Origin: Streptomyces griseus
GTDB lineage: Bacteria > Bacteroidota > Bacteroidia > Chitinophagales > Chitinophagaceae
NCBI GenBank assembly: GCA_943323705.2
Contig: CALPIT020000051.1
Location: 1-12,893, forward strand
Reading direction: 5' to 3'
Length of the DNA: 12,893 nt
The position numbers and the translations under genes were made by a program. Under the pieces are notes generated by a model that worked only from the letters and a program-made list of their open reading frames with translations, was not told where the DNA came from and made no database searches. Below are positions 6,778 to 12,893 of this stretch, one piece after another; the first letter of the stretch is position 1, and each line of letters starts with the position of its first letter.

Positions 6778-7332
6778 ATGCAATTGAAACAAACCTCATT
6801 TGACTTTGATTTTCCGCAAGAAGCTCCGAAACCGGAAAAAAAACTGGTTCCACCAAAGCAAGTAATGGCCGTTCCGCAAGAGCCAATTGAAGTGGATGTA
6901 AAAGCATTACAAACCATCAAGCCAAAAACCGAACAAAAAAAATCTACACGTGGCAGAATGAAATTGAGCGACATGGCTGCTAGTGTTGAAAAAGTGGAAA
7001 TTCCTGATGATGAAGAATTGTTTTCAAAAAGATATTATGGTATTGGTGCTGTTTCTGAAATGTTTAAAGTAAATATCTCATTATTGCGTTTCTGGGAAAA
7101 TGAATTTGATGTACTCAAGCCAAAGAAAAACGGAAAAGGCGATAGATTGTTCCGTCCTGAAGACATTAAAAATCTGAAATTGATTCATCACTTACTCAGA
7201 GAAAGAAAATACACCATCGATGGCGCCAAAGATTTTTTAAAGAAAAGCAAACACGCCGACAAGAAATTTGAAATGATTGAATCACTTAAAAACCTTCGCG
7301 GCTTTTTACATGAACTTAAAGGCGGCTTATAA
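6778..7332 (+). CDS. MerR-family transcriptional regulator
   Basis: A 184-residue protein. The first 80 or so residues are low-complexity, rich in Lys, Pro and Gln, and probably disordered. A MerR-type winged helix-turn-helix follows at about 87-156: Y-G-I-G-A-V-S-E-M-F-K-V, then L-L-R-F-W-E-N-E-F at 102-110, the wing around K-K-N-G-K-G-D-R-L-F-R-P-E-D-I, and I-H-H-L-L-R-E-R-K-Y-T-I-D-G-A. The F-W-E motif replaces the Y-Y-E or W-E of typical MerR proteins and suits the heme/redox-independent Bacteroidota branch. No effector domain follows, so the ligand, if any, is unknown. It sits 50 nt downstream of the M23 gene. A weak box, TATTTTAG at 6745-6752 with TTTG at 6719-6722, could give it a promoter of its own, but one base deviates and the spacing is long. 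Target genes cannot be read from here. Confidence 0.85.
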   Translation: MQLKQTSFDFDFPQEAPKPEKKLVPPKQVMAVPQEPIEVDVKALQTIKPKTEQKKSTRGRMKLSDMAASVEKVEIPDDEELFSKRYYGIGAVSEMFKVNISLLRFWENEFDVLKPKKNGKGDRLFRPEDIKNLKLIHHLLRERKYTIDGAKDFLKKSKHADKKFEMIESLKNLRGFLHELKGGL

Positions 7333-7408
7333 TCCATCTTAAAAAAATTCCTCGTTCATAAGTTACTGGCTAAGCACTTAAAGCAACTTGCCTGTGAAAT
7401 TCAAAAGT

Positions 7409-7452
7409 CAAAATTAAAAAACGTTGTTCCCTTTTATGAATTTTTAATTTTG
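7409..7452. repeat. AT-rich 12-bp perfect inverted repeat upstream of the thioredoxin-fold gene
   Basis: CAAAATTAAAAA (7409-7420) and TTTTTAATTTTG (7441-7452) are exact inverted copies around a 20-nt loop. Each arm contains TAATTTTG on its outward-reading strand. A related, less perfect element lies at 9113-9184, so this is probably a dispersed repeat family. With low GC it makes a poor intrinsic terminator. Confidence 0.6.
7423..7452 (+). promoter_or_regulatory. Candidate promoter of the thioredoxin-fold gene, inside the inverted repeat
   Basis: TAATTTTG (7445-7452) fits the TAnnTTTG -7 box exactly. GTTG (7423-7426) stands 18 nt before it. The ATG at 7469 would follow the transcription start by only about 10 nt, giving a very short leader. 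AT-rich sequence makes a chance match fairly likely. Confidence 0.3.
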
Positions 7453-7468
7453 TATTAAATTGACAAAA

Positions 7469-7975
7469 ATGAAACTTATTATAGTCTTTTTGATTTTTTT
7501 TATATCTGCTACCGTTCACGCACAAACGCCGTATAGCATTTCACCTGATCCACAAACCGGCGGCAAAGCTTATAAAGGTGTTATCAATAAGTACACACTT
7601 CAAAACGACAATTCATTTACCTGGTATGCTTCAGGGCAAACAGGTTATACGCCTGAACAGAAAATCGTAAATGCATTTGCAGCTGCAAAAGATTCAATAC
7701 ATTTTGTATTGTTTGGTGGTACTTGGTGTGATGACACTCAATACATATTGCCTAAATTCTTTAAAATACAAGAATTGAGCGGCTTCCCCGATTCTGCCAT
7801 CAGTTTCTATGGTGTCGATAGAGATAAAAAGACCATTGGCAATTTCTCACATGCATTTAACATCACCAATGTTCCTACCATCGTCATTATGAAAAGTGGC
7901 AAAGAAATCGGCCGTGTAGTGGAATACGGCAAAACAGGAAAATGGGATATGGAAATTGCAGAGATGATTAAATAA
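7469..7975 (+). CDS. Secreted thioredoxin-fold protein with a single active-site cysteine
   Basis: A 168-residue protein with an N-terminal signal peptide ending near A-T-V-H-A-Q (14-19), so periplasmic or otherwise exported. The thioredoxin fold is recognised from F-V-L-F-G-G-T-W-C-D-D-T-Q (79-91) and the cis-proline loop T-N-V-P136-T. A G-x-E-I-G-R-V strand (144-150) follows. In the active site Cys87 is kept but the second cysteine of C-x-x-C is Thr90, giving C-D-D-T. It therefore cannot do the usual two-cysteine disulfide chemistry within that motif; monothiol, glutaredoxin-like or peroxidase-like roles, or a non-redox role, are possible. I chose ATG 7469 because it gives a clean signal peptide; an in-frame TTG at 7460 adds three residues. 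Its 3' end overlaps the convergent mscS gene by 8 nt. Confidence 0.8.
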   Translation: MKLIIVFLIFFISATVHAQTPYSISPDPQTGGKAYKGVINKYTLQNDNSFTWYASGQTGYTPEQKIVNAFAAAKDSIHFVLFGGTWCDDTQYILPKFFKIQELSGFPDSAISFYGVDRDKKTIGNFSHAFNITNVPTIVIMKSGKEIGRVVEYGKTGKWDMEIAEMIK

Positions 7976-9095
7976 TACTGCTTGACACAGGCGCTGCACT
8001 CCCCGAATCTGAATTGAATATATTAATATCTGTTGTTGGATTTGCCATTTTAAGTTGATGCGCTTCCAAAGCTTCTTTTATACAAATAGCAGTCTGTTGT
8101 TTTACAACCAAAAAATCATCCATTTCAAAAGGAATGGTAAAGTACTCAACGGTTACGGTTACACTAGACTTATTAAAATCAGTTATGAAAGCCGTGTACT
8201 TAGTGACAACAGGTTTTTTATTTTCCAGAAATGATTTAATGGTAGCAATAAACTGCTCTATGTTAAACGTCTTTCCGGTATTGCTGATTTCAATTTTAAA
8301 TTCAGCTCTTCTACTCGAACGCATGCTCCAGTTGTCGACAATACCATCTACCATTTGTTTGTTAGGAACTGAAACCAAGGTTTGGTCATTCGTTCTGATT
8401 CTGGTGCTTCTCAATCCAATATGTTCTACTGTTCCTGAAACGGAATTCACTTTCACCACATCGCCTGTAAAAAAAGGCTTGTCAAAAAATATGATGAAGG
8501 AAGCAATCAAATTTTCTATACTTTCTTTTGCAGCCAATGCCAGTGCAGCACCTACGATACTCAAACCTGTAAGCAAAGCACCCACATCAACTCTGAATCC
8601 AATTTTCAAAATAAACAAAACACCTATGATGTAAATAATCGCCTTTACAAAATCTCTGAAGAATACAATCAGCTGGTCGTCGCCTTTGTCTTTGGTGGCC
8701 TTCGCATTGATATCCAAAACCAATGCAATGAAATCAATAAAACTTTGTACCACCCAAATGAAGTAAATCAGTATCAAACATTTTCCAACCGCATGAAGAA
8801 TCATCTCCGTAGAAAGACCATAAAAATTAAAAATAAATGAAGTTGGGAAATTAAGCCTGCCTATGGCTAAAATAGAAATTAATACAGCAAGAAATCTGCC
8901 CAATGGCTTTATGATCAATCCGGTGAATTGTTGTTTTTCAACTGATGTCCACCTTTGCTGAATGGGAATAAAAAGCATTGATGCAATATGTTTCGAAAGC
9001 CATTTTCTAAACATACCTACAATAGCTATAATAACAAATACCAAAAGCAACATTCTGATATTGTTGTCGAGTATGGTGAAATCTGGAAATTTCAT
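7968..9095 (-). CDS. MscS-family mechanosensitive ion channel
   Basis: A 375-residue membrane protein with hydrophobic segments near 12-30, 60-79, 98-122 and 148-166. The pore-lining helix is near 171-202, with small-residue packing in V-G-A-A-L-A-L-A-A-K-E-S-I-E-N-L. The beta domain follows: F-D-K-P-F-F-T-G-D-V-V-K-V, then G-T-V-E-H-I-G-L-R-S-T-R-I-R-T-N-D, V-P-N-K and D-N-W-S, all standard MscS landmarks. A mixed alpha/beta C-terminal domain ends the protein. Members open on membrane tension and release osmolytes during osmotic downshock; they sit in the inner membrane as heptamers. Its size and extra N-terminal helices place it between E. coli MscS and the larger MscK/YnaI-type proteins. 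It is probably transcribed from the 9096-9215 spacer and runs tail to tail into the thioredoxin-fold gene. Confidence 0.9.
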   Translation of the reverse strand: MKFPDFTILDNNIRMLLLVFVIIAIVGMFRKWLSKHIASMLFIPIQQRWTSVEKQQFTGLIIKPLGRFLAVLISILAIGRLNFPTSFIFNFYGLSTEMILHAVGKCLILIYFIWVVQSFIDFIALVLDINAKATKDKGDDQLIVFFRDFVKAIIYIIGVLFILKIGFRVDVGALLTGLSIVGAALALAAKESIENLIASFIIFFDKPFFTGDVVKVNSVSGTVEHIGLRSTRIRTNDQTLVSVPNKQMVDGIVDNWSMRSSRRAEFKIEISNTGKTFNIEQFIATIKSFLENKKPVVTKYTAFITDFNKSSVTVTVEYFTIPFEMDDFLVVKQQTAICIKEALEAHQLKMANPTTDINIFNSDSGSAAPVSSSII

Positions 9096-9112
9096 GCATT
9101 TATATTTAAGTC

Positions 9113-9184
9113 AAAATTTAAAAAGCTTGTCCCGAAACCTCGGGGTAAAAAGTAAAAAATTAATGCACTCCCTTTTTAAATTTT
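9113..9184. repeat. AT-rich inverted-repeat element between the propeller-like gene and mscS
   Basis: AAAATTTAAAAAG (9113-9125) and CTTTTTAAATTTT (9172-9184) are perfect inverted copies. They enclose 46 nt that include the CCCGA-AACC-TCGGG hairpin (9131-9144). More TTTTTAATTTT units follow to about 9199. It resembles the 7409-7452 element in arm composition and in the preceding AAGTCAAAATT. Confidence 0.55.
9131..9144 (-). terminator. Possible terminator of the ftsH–lpxH cluster
   Basis: On the minus strand, about 70 nt after the stop of the propeller-like gene, a 5-bp GC-rich stem (CCCGA-GGTT-TCGGG) is followed by ACAAGC and then TTTTT. The T-tract is displaced by about six bases and the stem is short, so termination would be weak. 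It may instead be only the centre of the surrounding dispersed repeat. Confidence 0.3.
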
Positions 9185-9215
9185 TAATTTTTAATTTTCA
9201 ATTATTTACACAACC

Positions 9216-10040
9216 TCAATCAATCCCATAGACGCGAACGCCATCTTCTGTTAACACATATAATTTTCTGTTGACTACTTTCATTTTGTAATTATCCGAC
9301 AAACCTTCCGGCAAATCGAATTCTTTTAGATTCAAGCTTTGCCATTCATATGATAAGAGTTTATTAGCACGAAAACCATAAATAGTATTATCACTAAGTC
9401 CAACATTTTTCCAATTTAAAAATGGAATGATATTGTCTTTGAAAGTACCATTCCAGTCGAAGCAGTAAAATCCTTTCTGTTCATCGTAAAGCAATAACTG
9501 TTTTTCATTAGCGAGCAATTCAACATGTTCAGGAATATTGCCGCCAAATAAGGTGAGCTCTTGCCCTTCTATAATGGTGTTGCCGAGATCGTCTAGCTTT
9601 TTTATTTTCAATGCAACGCCATCAAAAAGCCAAATATTATTATCATAAGAAGTTGCAATAGCAGTCACATTGAACAATTGTTTGCTGCGAAGATTGATGC
9701 TGTTTCTAAAAGTAAGCAACTTATCTAATGTAACAACAATGCCATAAGATTTATAAAATATCAGGTTTTTAAGCGGATTGCTGACATCGATAAAAGATGG
9801 TGTTCCATATTTTTTTACATCATTGAAAAAAGCCAAAACCATTCCTTCGCTATTCAATTTTTTTAATTGAAAATCAGGAGTGATGACATAAATTTTTTCC
9901 AACGCATCTACATATAAATCAGTGTATTTTCCGGGTATATTTTTAATGAATTGAAAATGACTTTCAGTCTGTGCGATTGCAGTTGATGACAGAAAAATCA
10001 TCGTTATACATCCGGTGAGATATTTTTGCAAAAGTCTCAA
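9216..10040 (-). CDS. Secreted protein of unknown function, possibly beta-propeller-like, coupled to lpxH
   Basis: A 274-residue protein I do not recognise as a named family. It has a signal peptide (about 1-23, MRLLQKYLTG to T-A-I-A-Q). The rest shows about six short repeats of beta-rich sequence with hydrophobic pairs around Y/W/F and a G or D turn, for example near 40-68, 81-110, 126-155, 174-200, 215-242 and 250-273. That pattern suggests a six-bladed propeller, which is inference. Start choice: the codon is TTG at 10040. An in-frame TAA lies two codons upstream, and the next Met (14) would remove the basic end of the signal. The TTG overlaps the lpxH stop as TTGA (10037-10040), implying translational coupling. 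An exported partner encoded behind lpxH may act in the envelope, but no direct evidence shows it. Confidence 0.65.
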   Translation of the reverse strand: MRLLQKYLTGCITMIFLSSTAIAQTESHFQFIKNIPGKYTDLYVDALEKIYVITPDFQLKKLNSEGMVLAFFNDVKKYGTPSFIDVSNPLKNLIFYKSYGIVVTLDKLLTFRNSINLRSKQLFNVTAIATSYDNNIWLFDGVALKIKKLDDLGNTIIEGQELTLFGGNIPEHVELLANEKQLLLYDEQKGFYCFDWNGTFKDNIIPFLNWKNVGLSDNTIYGFRANKLLSYEWQSLNLKEFDLPEGLSDNYKMKVVNRKLYVLTEDGVRVYGID

Positions 10041-10789
10041 TGCTTATAATATTTTAATTGAAGTTGCTGTTCTTCCAATTCTGCATAACTGAAATATTTT
10101 ATCCAGTCACCTAGGTTGATGTATTTGCTGTTTTCGTTGAGTTGAATATCCAGCGGCAAATGCCTGTGTCCGAAAACAAAATAATCGTAATGTTCGTTTT
10201 TCAAAACATCTTTACAATAACTCACCAGCCATTCTTTTTCTGCACTTTCAAAAACCTCATCGCTGTTTCCCGTTTTGGCACGGCTTGTTCTACTGAAATA
10301 ATTGGCGAGTCCAATACCAATTACCGGAGGCAATAAACCAAATGCCGTTTGAGCAACAGGGTTTCTGAAAAGTTTTTTGATGAATTTATAACCATGATCA
10401 CCGGGACCTAATCCGTCGCCATGACCAATTAAAAATTTCTTATCGTGAAGCTGAAAGGCAACCGGTTCGAAATGTACTTTGATGTTCAGTTCTTTTTGAA
10501 AATAATCTTTCATCCACATGTCGTGATTGCCCACAAAAAAATCAATAGGAACGCCACTGTCTGTTATCTCTGCTAGTTTACCTAAAATTCTTACATAGCC
10601 TTTTGGAACTACATTTTTATATTCAAACCAAAAATCAAAAAGATCTCCTAATATAAAAATGCGAGAGGCCTTATTTTTAATCTCATCAAGAAAAGCAATG
10701 ATTTTCTTTTCACGAACAAGACTACTAACGGCATCGGGTGCCCCAAGATGAAAATCAGAAAGAAAATATATTTTCTTGTTATCCGCCAT
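10037..10789 (-). CDS. lpxH: UDP-2,3-diacylglucosamine diphosphatase (LpxH-type)
   Basis: A 250-residue calcineurin-like metallophosphoesterase. The dinuclear metal site is complete: S-D12-F-H14-L-G, G-D49-L-F-D-F-W, G-N-H-D (87-90), G-H-G-D (122-125) and G-H-R-H (207-210). Together with the size and the F-D-F-W block this matches LpxH rather than general phosphoesterases. The enzyme cleaves UDP-2,3-diacylglucosamine to lipid X plus UMP on the inner face of the cytoplasmic membrane, the fourth step of lipid A synthesis. Residues around 133-165 form a hydrophobic insertion, as expected for the lid that binds the acyl chains. The gene starts 8 nt after the cyclotransferase-like gene and its TGA overlaps the start of the next gene. 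It shares a cluster with ftsH, whose product controls lipid A flux in E. coli through LpxC. Confidence 0.88.
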   Translation of the reverse strand: MADNKKIYFLSDFHLGAPDAVSSLVREKKIIAFLDEIKNKASRIFILGDLFDFWFEYKNVVPKGYVRILGKLAEITDSGVPIDFFVGNHDMWMKDYFQKELNIKVHFEPVAFQLHDKKFLIGHGDGLGPGDHGYKFIKKLFRNPVAQTAFGLLPPVIGIGLANYFSRTSRAKTGNSDEVFESAEKEWLVSYCKDVLKNEHYDYFVFGHRHLPLDIQLNENSKYINLGDWIKYFSYAELEEQQLQLKYYKH

Positions 10790-10797
10790 ATAACAAT

Positions 10798-11223
10798 TTA
10801 TGGTTTGTTTTTTTCTTGAAGGTATTTCATGATGTCACCGGTGATGATTTCTTCCATGCCTTCAACGGAATCATTGTACCAATAAATCCAGGAAACTATA
10901 GGTTGTTTATCGATGTACACTTCTACTGCTTGTCTGGTGTACCAAGGCTTTTCTCCCGGCTCTACATTCAGTCCTTCGTAATCATCAAGCTGTGCAATCG
11001 CCCAATCAAAAGCTTCTTTATTTTTAGCCAAATATAATTCTCCTGTGATGAAGGAATCGCCTGTAGCTGCAATCGCAACAGGATACTCTCCTTTGTCGAA
11101 AAACTTTCCACGCACTACAGCCTCGCCTACCAATGAAAAATAATCGGCAATATATTGATAGGCTGGATTGCGAAATCCGCTTCTCAAAGAGCCATAAACA
11201 AATAAATGATATGTAGTTTCCAT
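10798..11223 (-). CDS. Gamma-glutamylcyclotransferase-like (AIG2/GGCT) protein
   Basis: A 141-residue protein with the GGCT fold signature: L-F-V-Y-G-S-L-R (7-14), where the Y-G-S-L loop binds the substrate gamma-glutamyl part. The presumed catalytic Glu83 lies in L-D-D-Y-E-G (79-84), and a Y-T-R strand follows (95-97). Family members release 5-oxoproline from gamma-glutamyl amino acids or gamma-glutamylamines. The bacterial AIG2-like branch is poorly characterised, so the substrate is not assigned. No signal peptide, so cytoplasmic. It lies 29 nt after the LUD gene and 8 nt before lpxH in the same orientation, suggesting co-transcription; no functional tie to lipid A is obvious. Confidence 0.8.
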   Translation of the reverse strand: METTYHLFVYGSLRSGFRNPAYQYIADYFSLVGEAVVRGKFFDKGEYPVAIAATGDSFITGELYLAKNKEAFDWAIAQLDDYEGLNVEPGEKPWYTRQAVEVYIDKQPIVSWIYWYNDSVEGMEEIITGDIMKYLQEKNKP

Positions 11224-11252
11224 GTTATAAATTATTATTCCATTCCCAACAC

Positions 11253-11882
11253 TCAGGAATCAATCAAGAAACAATATACTTCTTTTGGGCCATGAACGCC
11301 TGTAACCAACGTCTTTTCTATATCAGCAGTTCTGCTAGGTCCCGTGGCAAAGGTCATCTGAGAAGGTAAATTGTTTTTATATTTTGTTTTTAAAAATTGT
11401 AATGATTCTTTTAAGTCATAAACCATCTGACTTGAATACGCAATGCAAATATGAATAGGCGCATACACGCTCGTCGTTCTGCCACTTTGTTGTGCGCTGC
11501 TCATCACAATCGTACCTGTTCGCGCTACCAAATATTCACAACCAGTGATAGACGCATCGCAGGAAGCCAAATCGCCATAAGGCTCCATTTCTATACTTTG
11601 AATGAAAGGAATTAATTTAGATTCTCTGCAAAAAATATTCGTCCAACCCTTTGAGGTGATCAATAATTTCAATTGTTTAATCAACTCCATTTCATCATGA
11701 CAATACACAAACTTGCCCTGAAGTTTGGCAAATGATTCTGCAAAAATAATCGCATCATCTTCTTGCTCTGATTTAAAAACAGACTGCGTACCATTACTTT
11801 GCGGAAAAGGCAAAGGCACCGGATTACTCAGTGCCTGCCTTATTTTTTTTAAAATATTTTCTTTAGCTTTTGTATTAGCCAT
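11253..11882 (-). CDS. LUD-domain protein (LutC/YkgG-like)
   Basis: A 209-residue single-domain protein of the LUD (lactate utilisation) superfamily. Landmarks are a basic helical start (A-K-E-N-I-L-K-K-I-R-Q-A-L), the core A-R-T-G-T-I-V-M-S (120-128), and the C-terminal G-P-S-R-T-A-D-I-E (181-189) and G-V-H-G-P (195-199) that mark LutC-type members. In Bacillus LutC acts with LutA and LutB in L-lactate oxidation; neither partner is here, so a lactate role cannot be assumed. The gene starts 11 nt after the ftsH stop. I recall that ftsH–LUD adjacency recurs in Bacteroidota, which would suggest a role linked to membrane quality control, but this is memory and not shown by the sequence. No signal peptide. 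Confidence 0.85.
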   Translation of the reverse strand: MANTKAKENILKKIRQALSNPVPLPFPQSNGTQSVFKSEQEDDAIIFAESFAKLQGKFVYCHDEMELIKQLKLLITSKGWTNIFCRESKLIPFIQSIEMEPYGDLASCDASITGCEYLVARTGTIVMSSAQQSGRTTSVYAPIHICIAYSSQMVYDLKESLQFLKTKYKNNLPSQMTFATGPSRTADIEKTLVTGVHGPKEVYCFLIDS

Positions 11883-11893
11883 CAGTATTTTTT

Positions 11894-12893
11894 TTAAACA
11901 CCTGTGTTATCTTCTGCTGAAGGATTTTCAGGAGCAGGTGTAGGCTCAGATGGAGTTTCAGCAATTACAACCGCTTCTTCTACATCCAATATTTTTTTCT
12001 CTTCAAAAGGACGTTTGCCAATTAAAGCTTCCACATCGCTCTTAAACAAAACTTCTTTTACCAATAATTCTTTCGCCAATTTTTCAACATCACCTCTCTT
12101 CTCTTCAAGTAATTTTTTGGTCTTGATATACGCTTCGTCAATCAGCTTACGTACTTCATGATCAATCATTTTACCCGTTTCCTCACTATAAGGTTTGGTG
12201 AAATAATTTTCCTGAGCAGGATCGTAATAACTGATGTTGCCCACTTTATCATTCATACCATAAACAGTTACCATGCTGTAAGCAATCTTAGTGATTTGTT
12301 GTAAATCATTACTTGCGCCTGTGCTGATTTTTCCGAAGAAAATATCTTCACTCGCACGTCCGCCTAATGTCATACAAATTTGATCAATCAATTGGTCTGT
12401 GTTATACAGGTATTGTTCTTTCGGTGTGTATTGCGCATAACCCAAAGCAGCTGTACCTCTTGGCACAATAGTAACCTTTAGTAACGGATACGCATGCTCG
12501 AGATACCAACCACAAATAGCGTGACCCGCTTCGTGATAAGCGATGATTTCTTTTTCTTCCGGAGAGATGATTTTATTTTTCTTTTCCAATCCACCGATAA
12601 CCCTATCGATAGCATCTTGGAAATCACTCATGTCAACCGCTTCTTTATTTTTACGAGCTGCAATCAAAGCCGCTTCATTACATACGTTAGCAATATCAGC
12701 ACCTGCAAAACCTGGTGTTTGTTCGGCGAGTTTATGAATATCTAATTTCTGAGAAGTTTTGATTGGAATCAAATGCACTTTGAAAATCGCTTCACGACCT
12801 ACTAAATCAGGGCGATCGATGCTAATTTGTCTGTCGAAACGACCTGGTCTTAACAACGCATTATCCAATACATCCGGGCGATTGGTAGCCGCC
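11894..12893 (-). CDS. ftsH: ATP-dependent zinc metalloprotease FtsH, C-terminal part
   Basis: The 5' end lies outside the window; the frame is open to base 12892. The visible part starts at A-A-T-N-R-P-D-V-L-D and includes the AAA second region of homology, with the arginine fingers in L-L-R-P-G-R-F-D-R-Q. The AAA lid (G-F-A-G-A-D-I-A-N-V-C-N-E-A-A) follows, then the M41 peptidase domain with zinc motif H-E-A-G-H (12521-12535). The Asp in T-G-A-S-N-D-L is probably the third ligand. After A-L-I-G-K-R-P-F there is an acidic, proline-rich tail of about 35 residues. FtsH is a hexameric inner-membrane protease that removes misassembled membrane proteins and regulatory targets. It heads the minus-strand cluster visible here. 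A TTG within the AAA region (12868) is not a real start. Confidence 0.95.
   Translation of the reverse strand, partial: AATNRPDVLDNALLRPGRFDRQISIDRPDLVGREAIFKVHLIPIKTSQKLDIHKLAEQTPGFAGADIANVCNEAALIAARKNKEAVDMSDFQDAIDRVIGGLEKKNKIISPEEKEIIAYHEAGHAICGWYLEHAYPLLKVTIVPRGTAALGYAQYTPKEQYLYNTDQLIDQICMTLGGRASEDIFFGKISTGASNDLQQITKIAYSMVTVYGMNDKVGNISYYDPAQENYFTKPYSEETGKMIDHEVRKLIDEAYIKTKKLLEEKRGDVEKLAKELLVKEVLFKSDVEALIGKRPFEEKKILDVEEAVVIAETPSEPTPAPENPSAEDNTGV

Noticed and set aside
8134..8634. Long open frame on the plus strand, 166 codons
   Set aside because: It is wholly antisense to the well-supported mscS gene, and its peptide has no recognisable motif.
12868..12868. TTG as an FtsH start codon
   Set aside because: It lies inside the conserved N-R-P-D-V-L-D-x-A-L-L-R-P-G-R block, and the frame is open to the window edge.
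1..12893. Mobile element, phage, toxin–antitoxin or defence system
   Set aside because: No transposase, integrase, restriction, nuclease or small toxin gene was found; every substantial gene fits housekeeping or envelope families or is a lone unknown.

Overview
The window looks like a chromosomal segment of an AT-rich member of the Bacteroidota, probably Chitinophagaceae or a close relative. The evidence is a lipoprotein signal ending in C-K-K-D, absence of strong Shine-Dalgarno sites, TAnnTTTG-type promoter boxes, an FtsH–LUD gene pair, and intergenic spaces filled with short degenerate repeats of a kind I associate with that phylum. The family assignment is inference. I see no mobile element, phage, CRISPR array, toxin–antitoxin or defence system; the genes are mostly housekeeping or cell-envelope genes.

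Layout. 1-116 (+) is the 3' end of a Bcp-type peroxiredoxin. It converges with a minus-strand pair: an ABC-type substrate-binding lipoprotein (1312-2520) followed 17 nt later by a family 2 glycosyltransferase (320-1294). A 457-nt gene-free interval (2521-2977) holds several repeat families and separates this pair from alaS (2978-5605, minus). alaS is divergent from a plus-strand M23 peptidase (5753-6727) and a MerR-like regulator (6778-7332). A secreted thioredoxin-fold protein with only one active-site cysteine (7469-7975) follows and overlaps, tail to tail by 8 nt, an MscS-type channel (7968-9095, minus).

From 12893 down to 9216 runs a compact minus-strand cluster, probably one operon: ftsH (3' part), a LUD-domain protein, a gamma-glutamylcyclotransferase-like protein, lpxH, and a secreted protein of unknown function whose TTG start overlaps the lpxH stop. 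The cluster mixes membrane-protein quality control (FtsH), lipid A synthesis (LpxH) and less defined accessory functions. In E. coli FtsH sets lipid A flux by degrading LpxC, so the ftsH/lpxH linkage makes sense, although the link is inferred here.

The most unusual content is non-coding. A covarying heptamer array runs into the alaS stop codon. There is a pair of 37-nt REP-like palindromic repeats. G-rich repeats follow the stop codons of bcp and the glycosyltransferase gene, making an inverted pair between them, and related copies lie downstream of alaS. A strong inverted repeat overlaps the candidate promoter between alaS and the M23 gene. Two AT-rich inverted-repeat elements flank the thioredoxin/mscS pair. 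None is a convincing new system, but the repeats are worth a genome-wide search.
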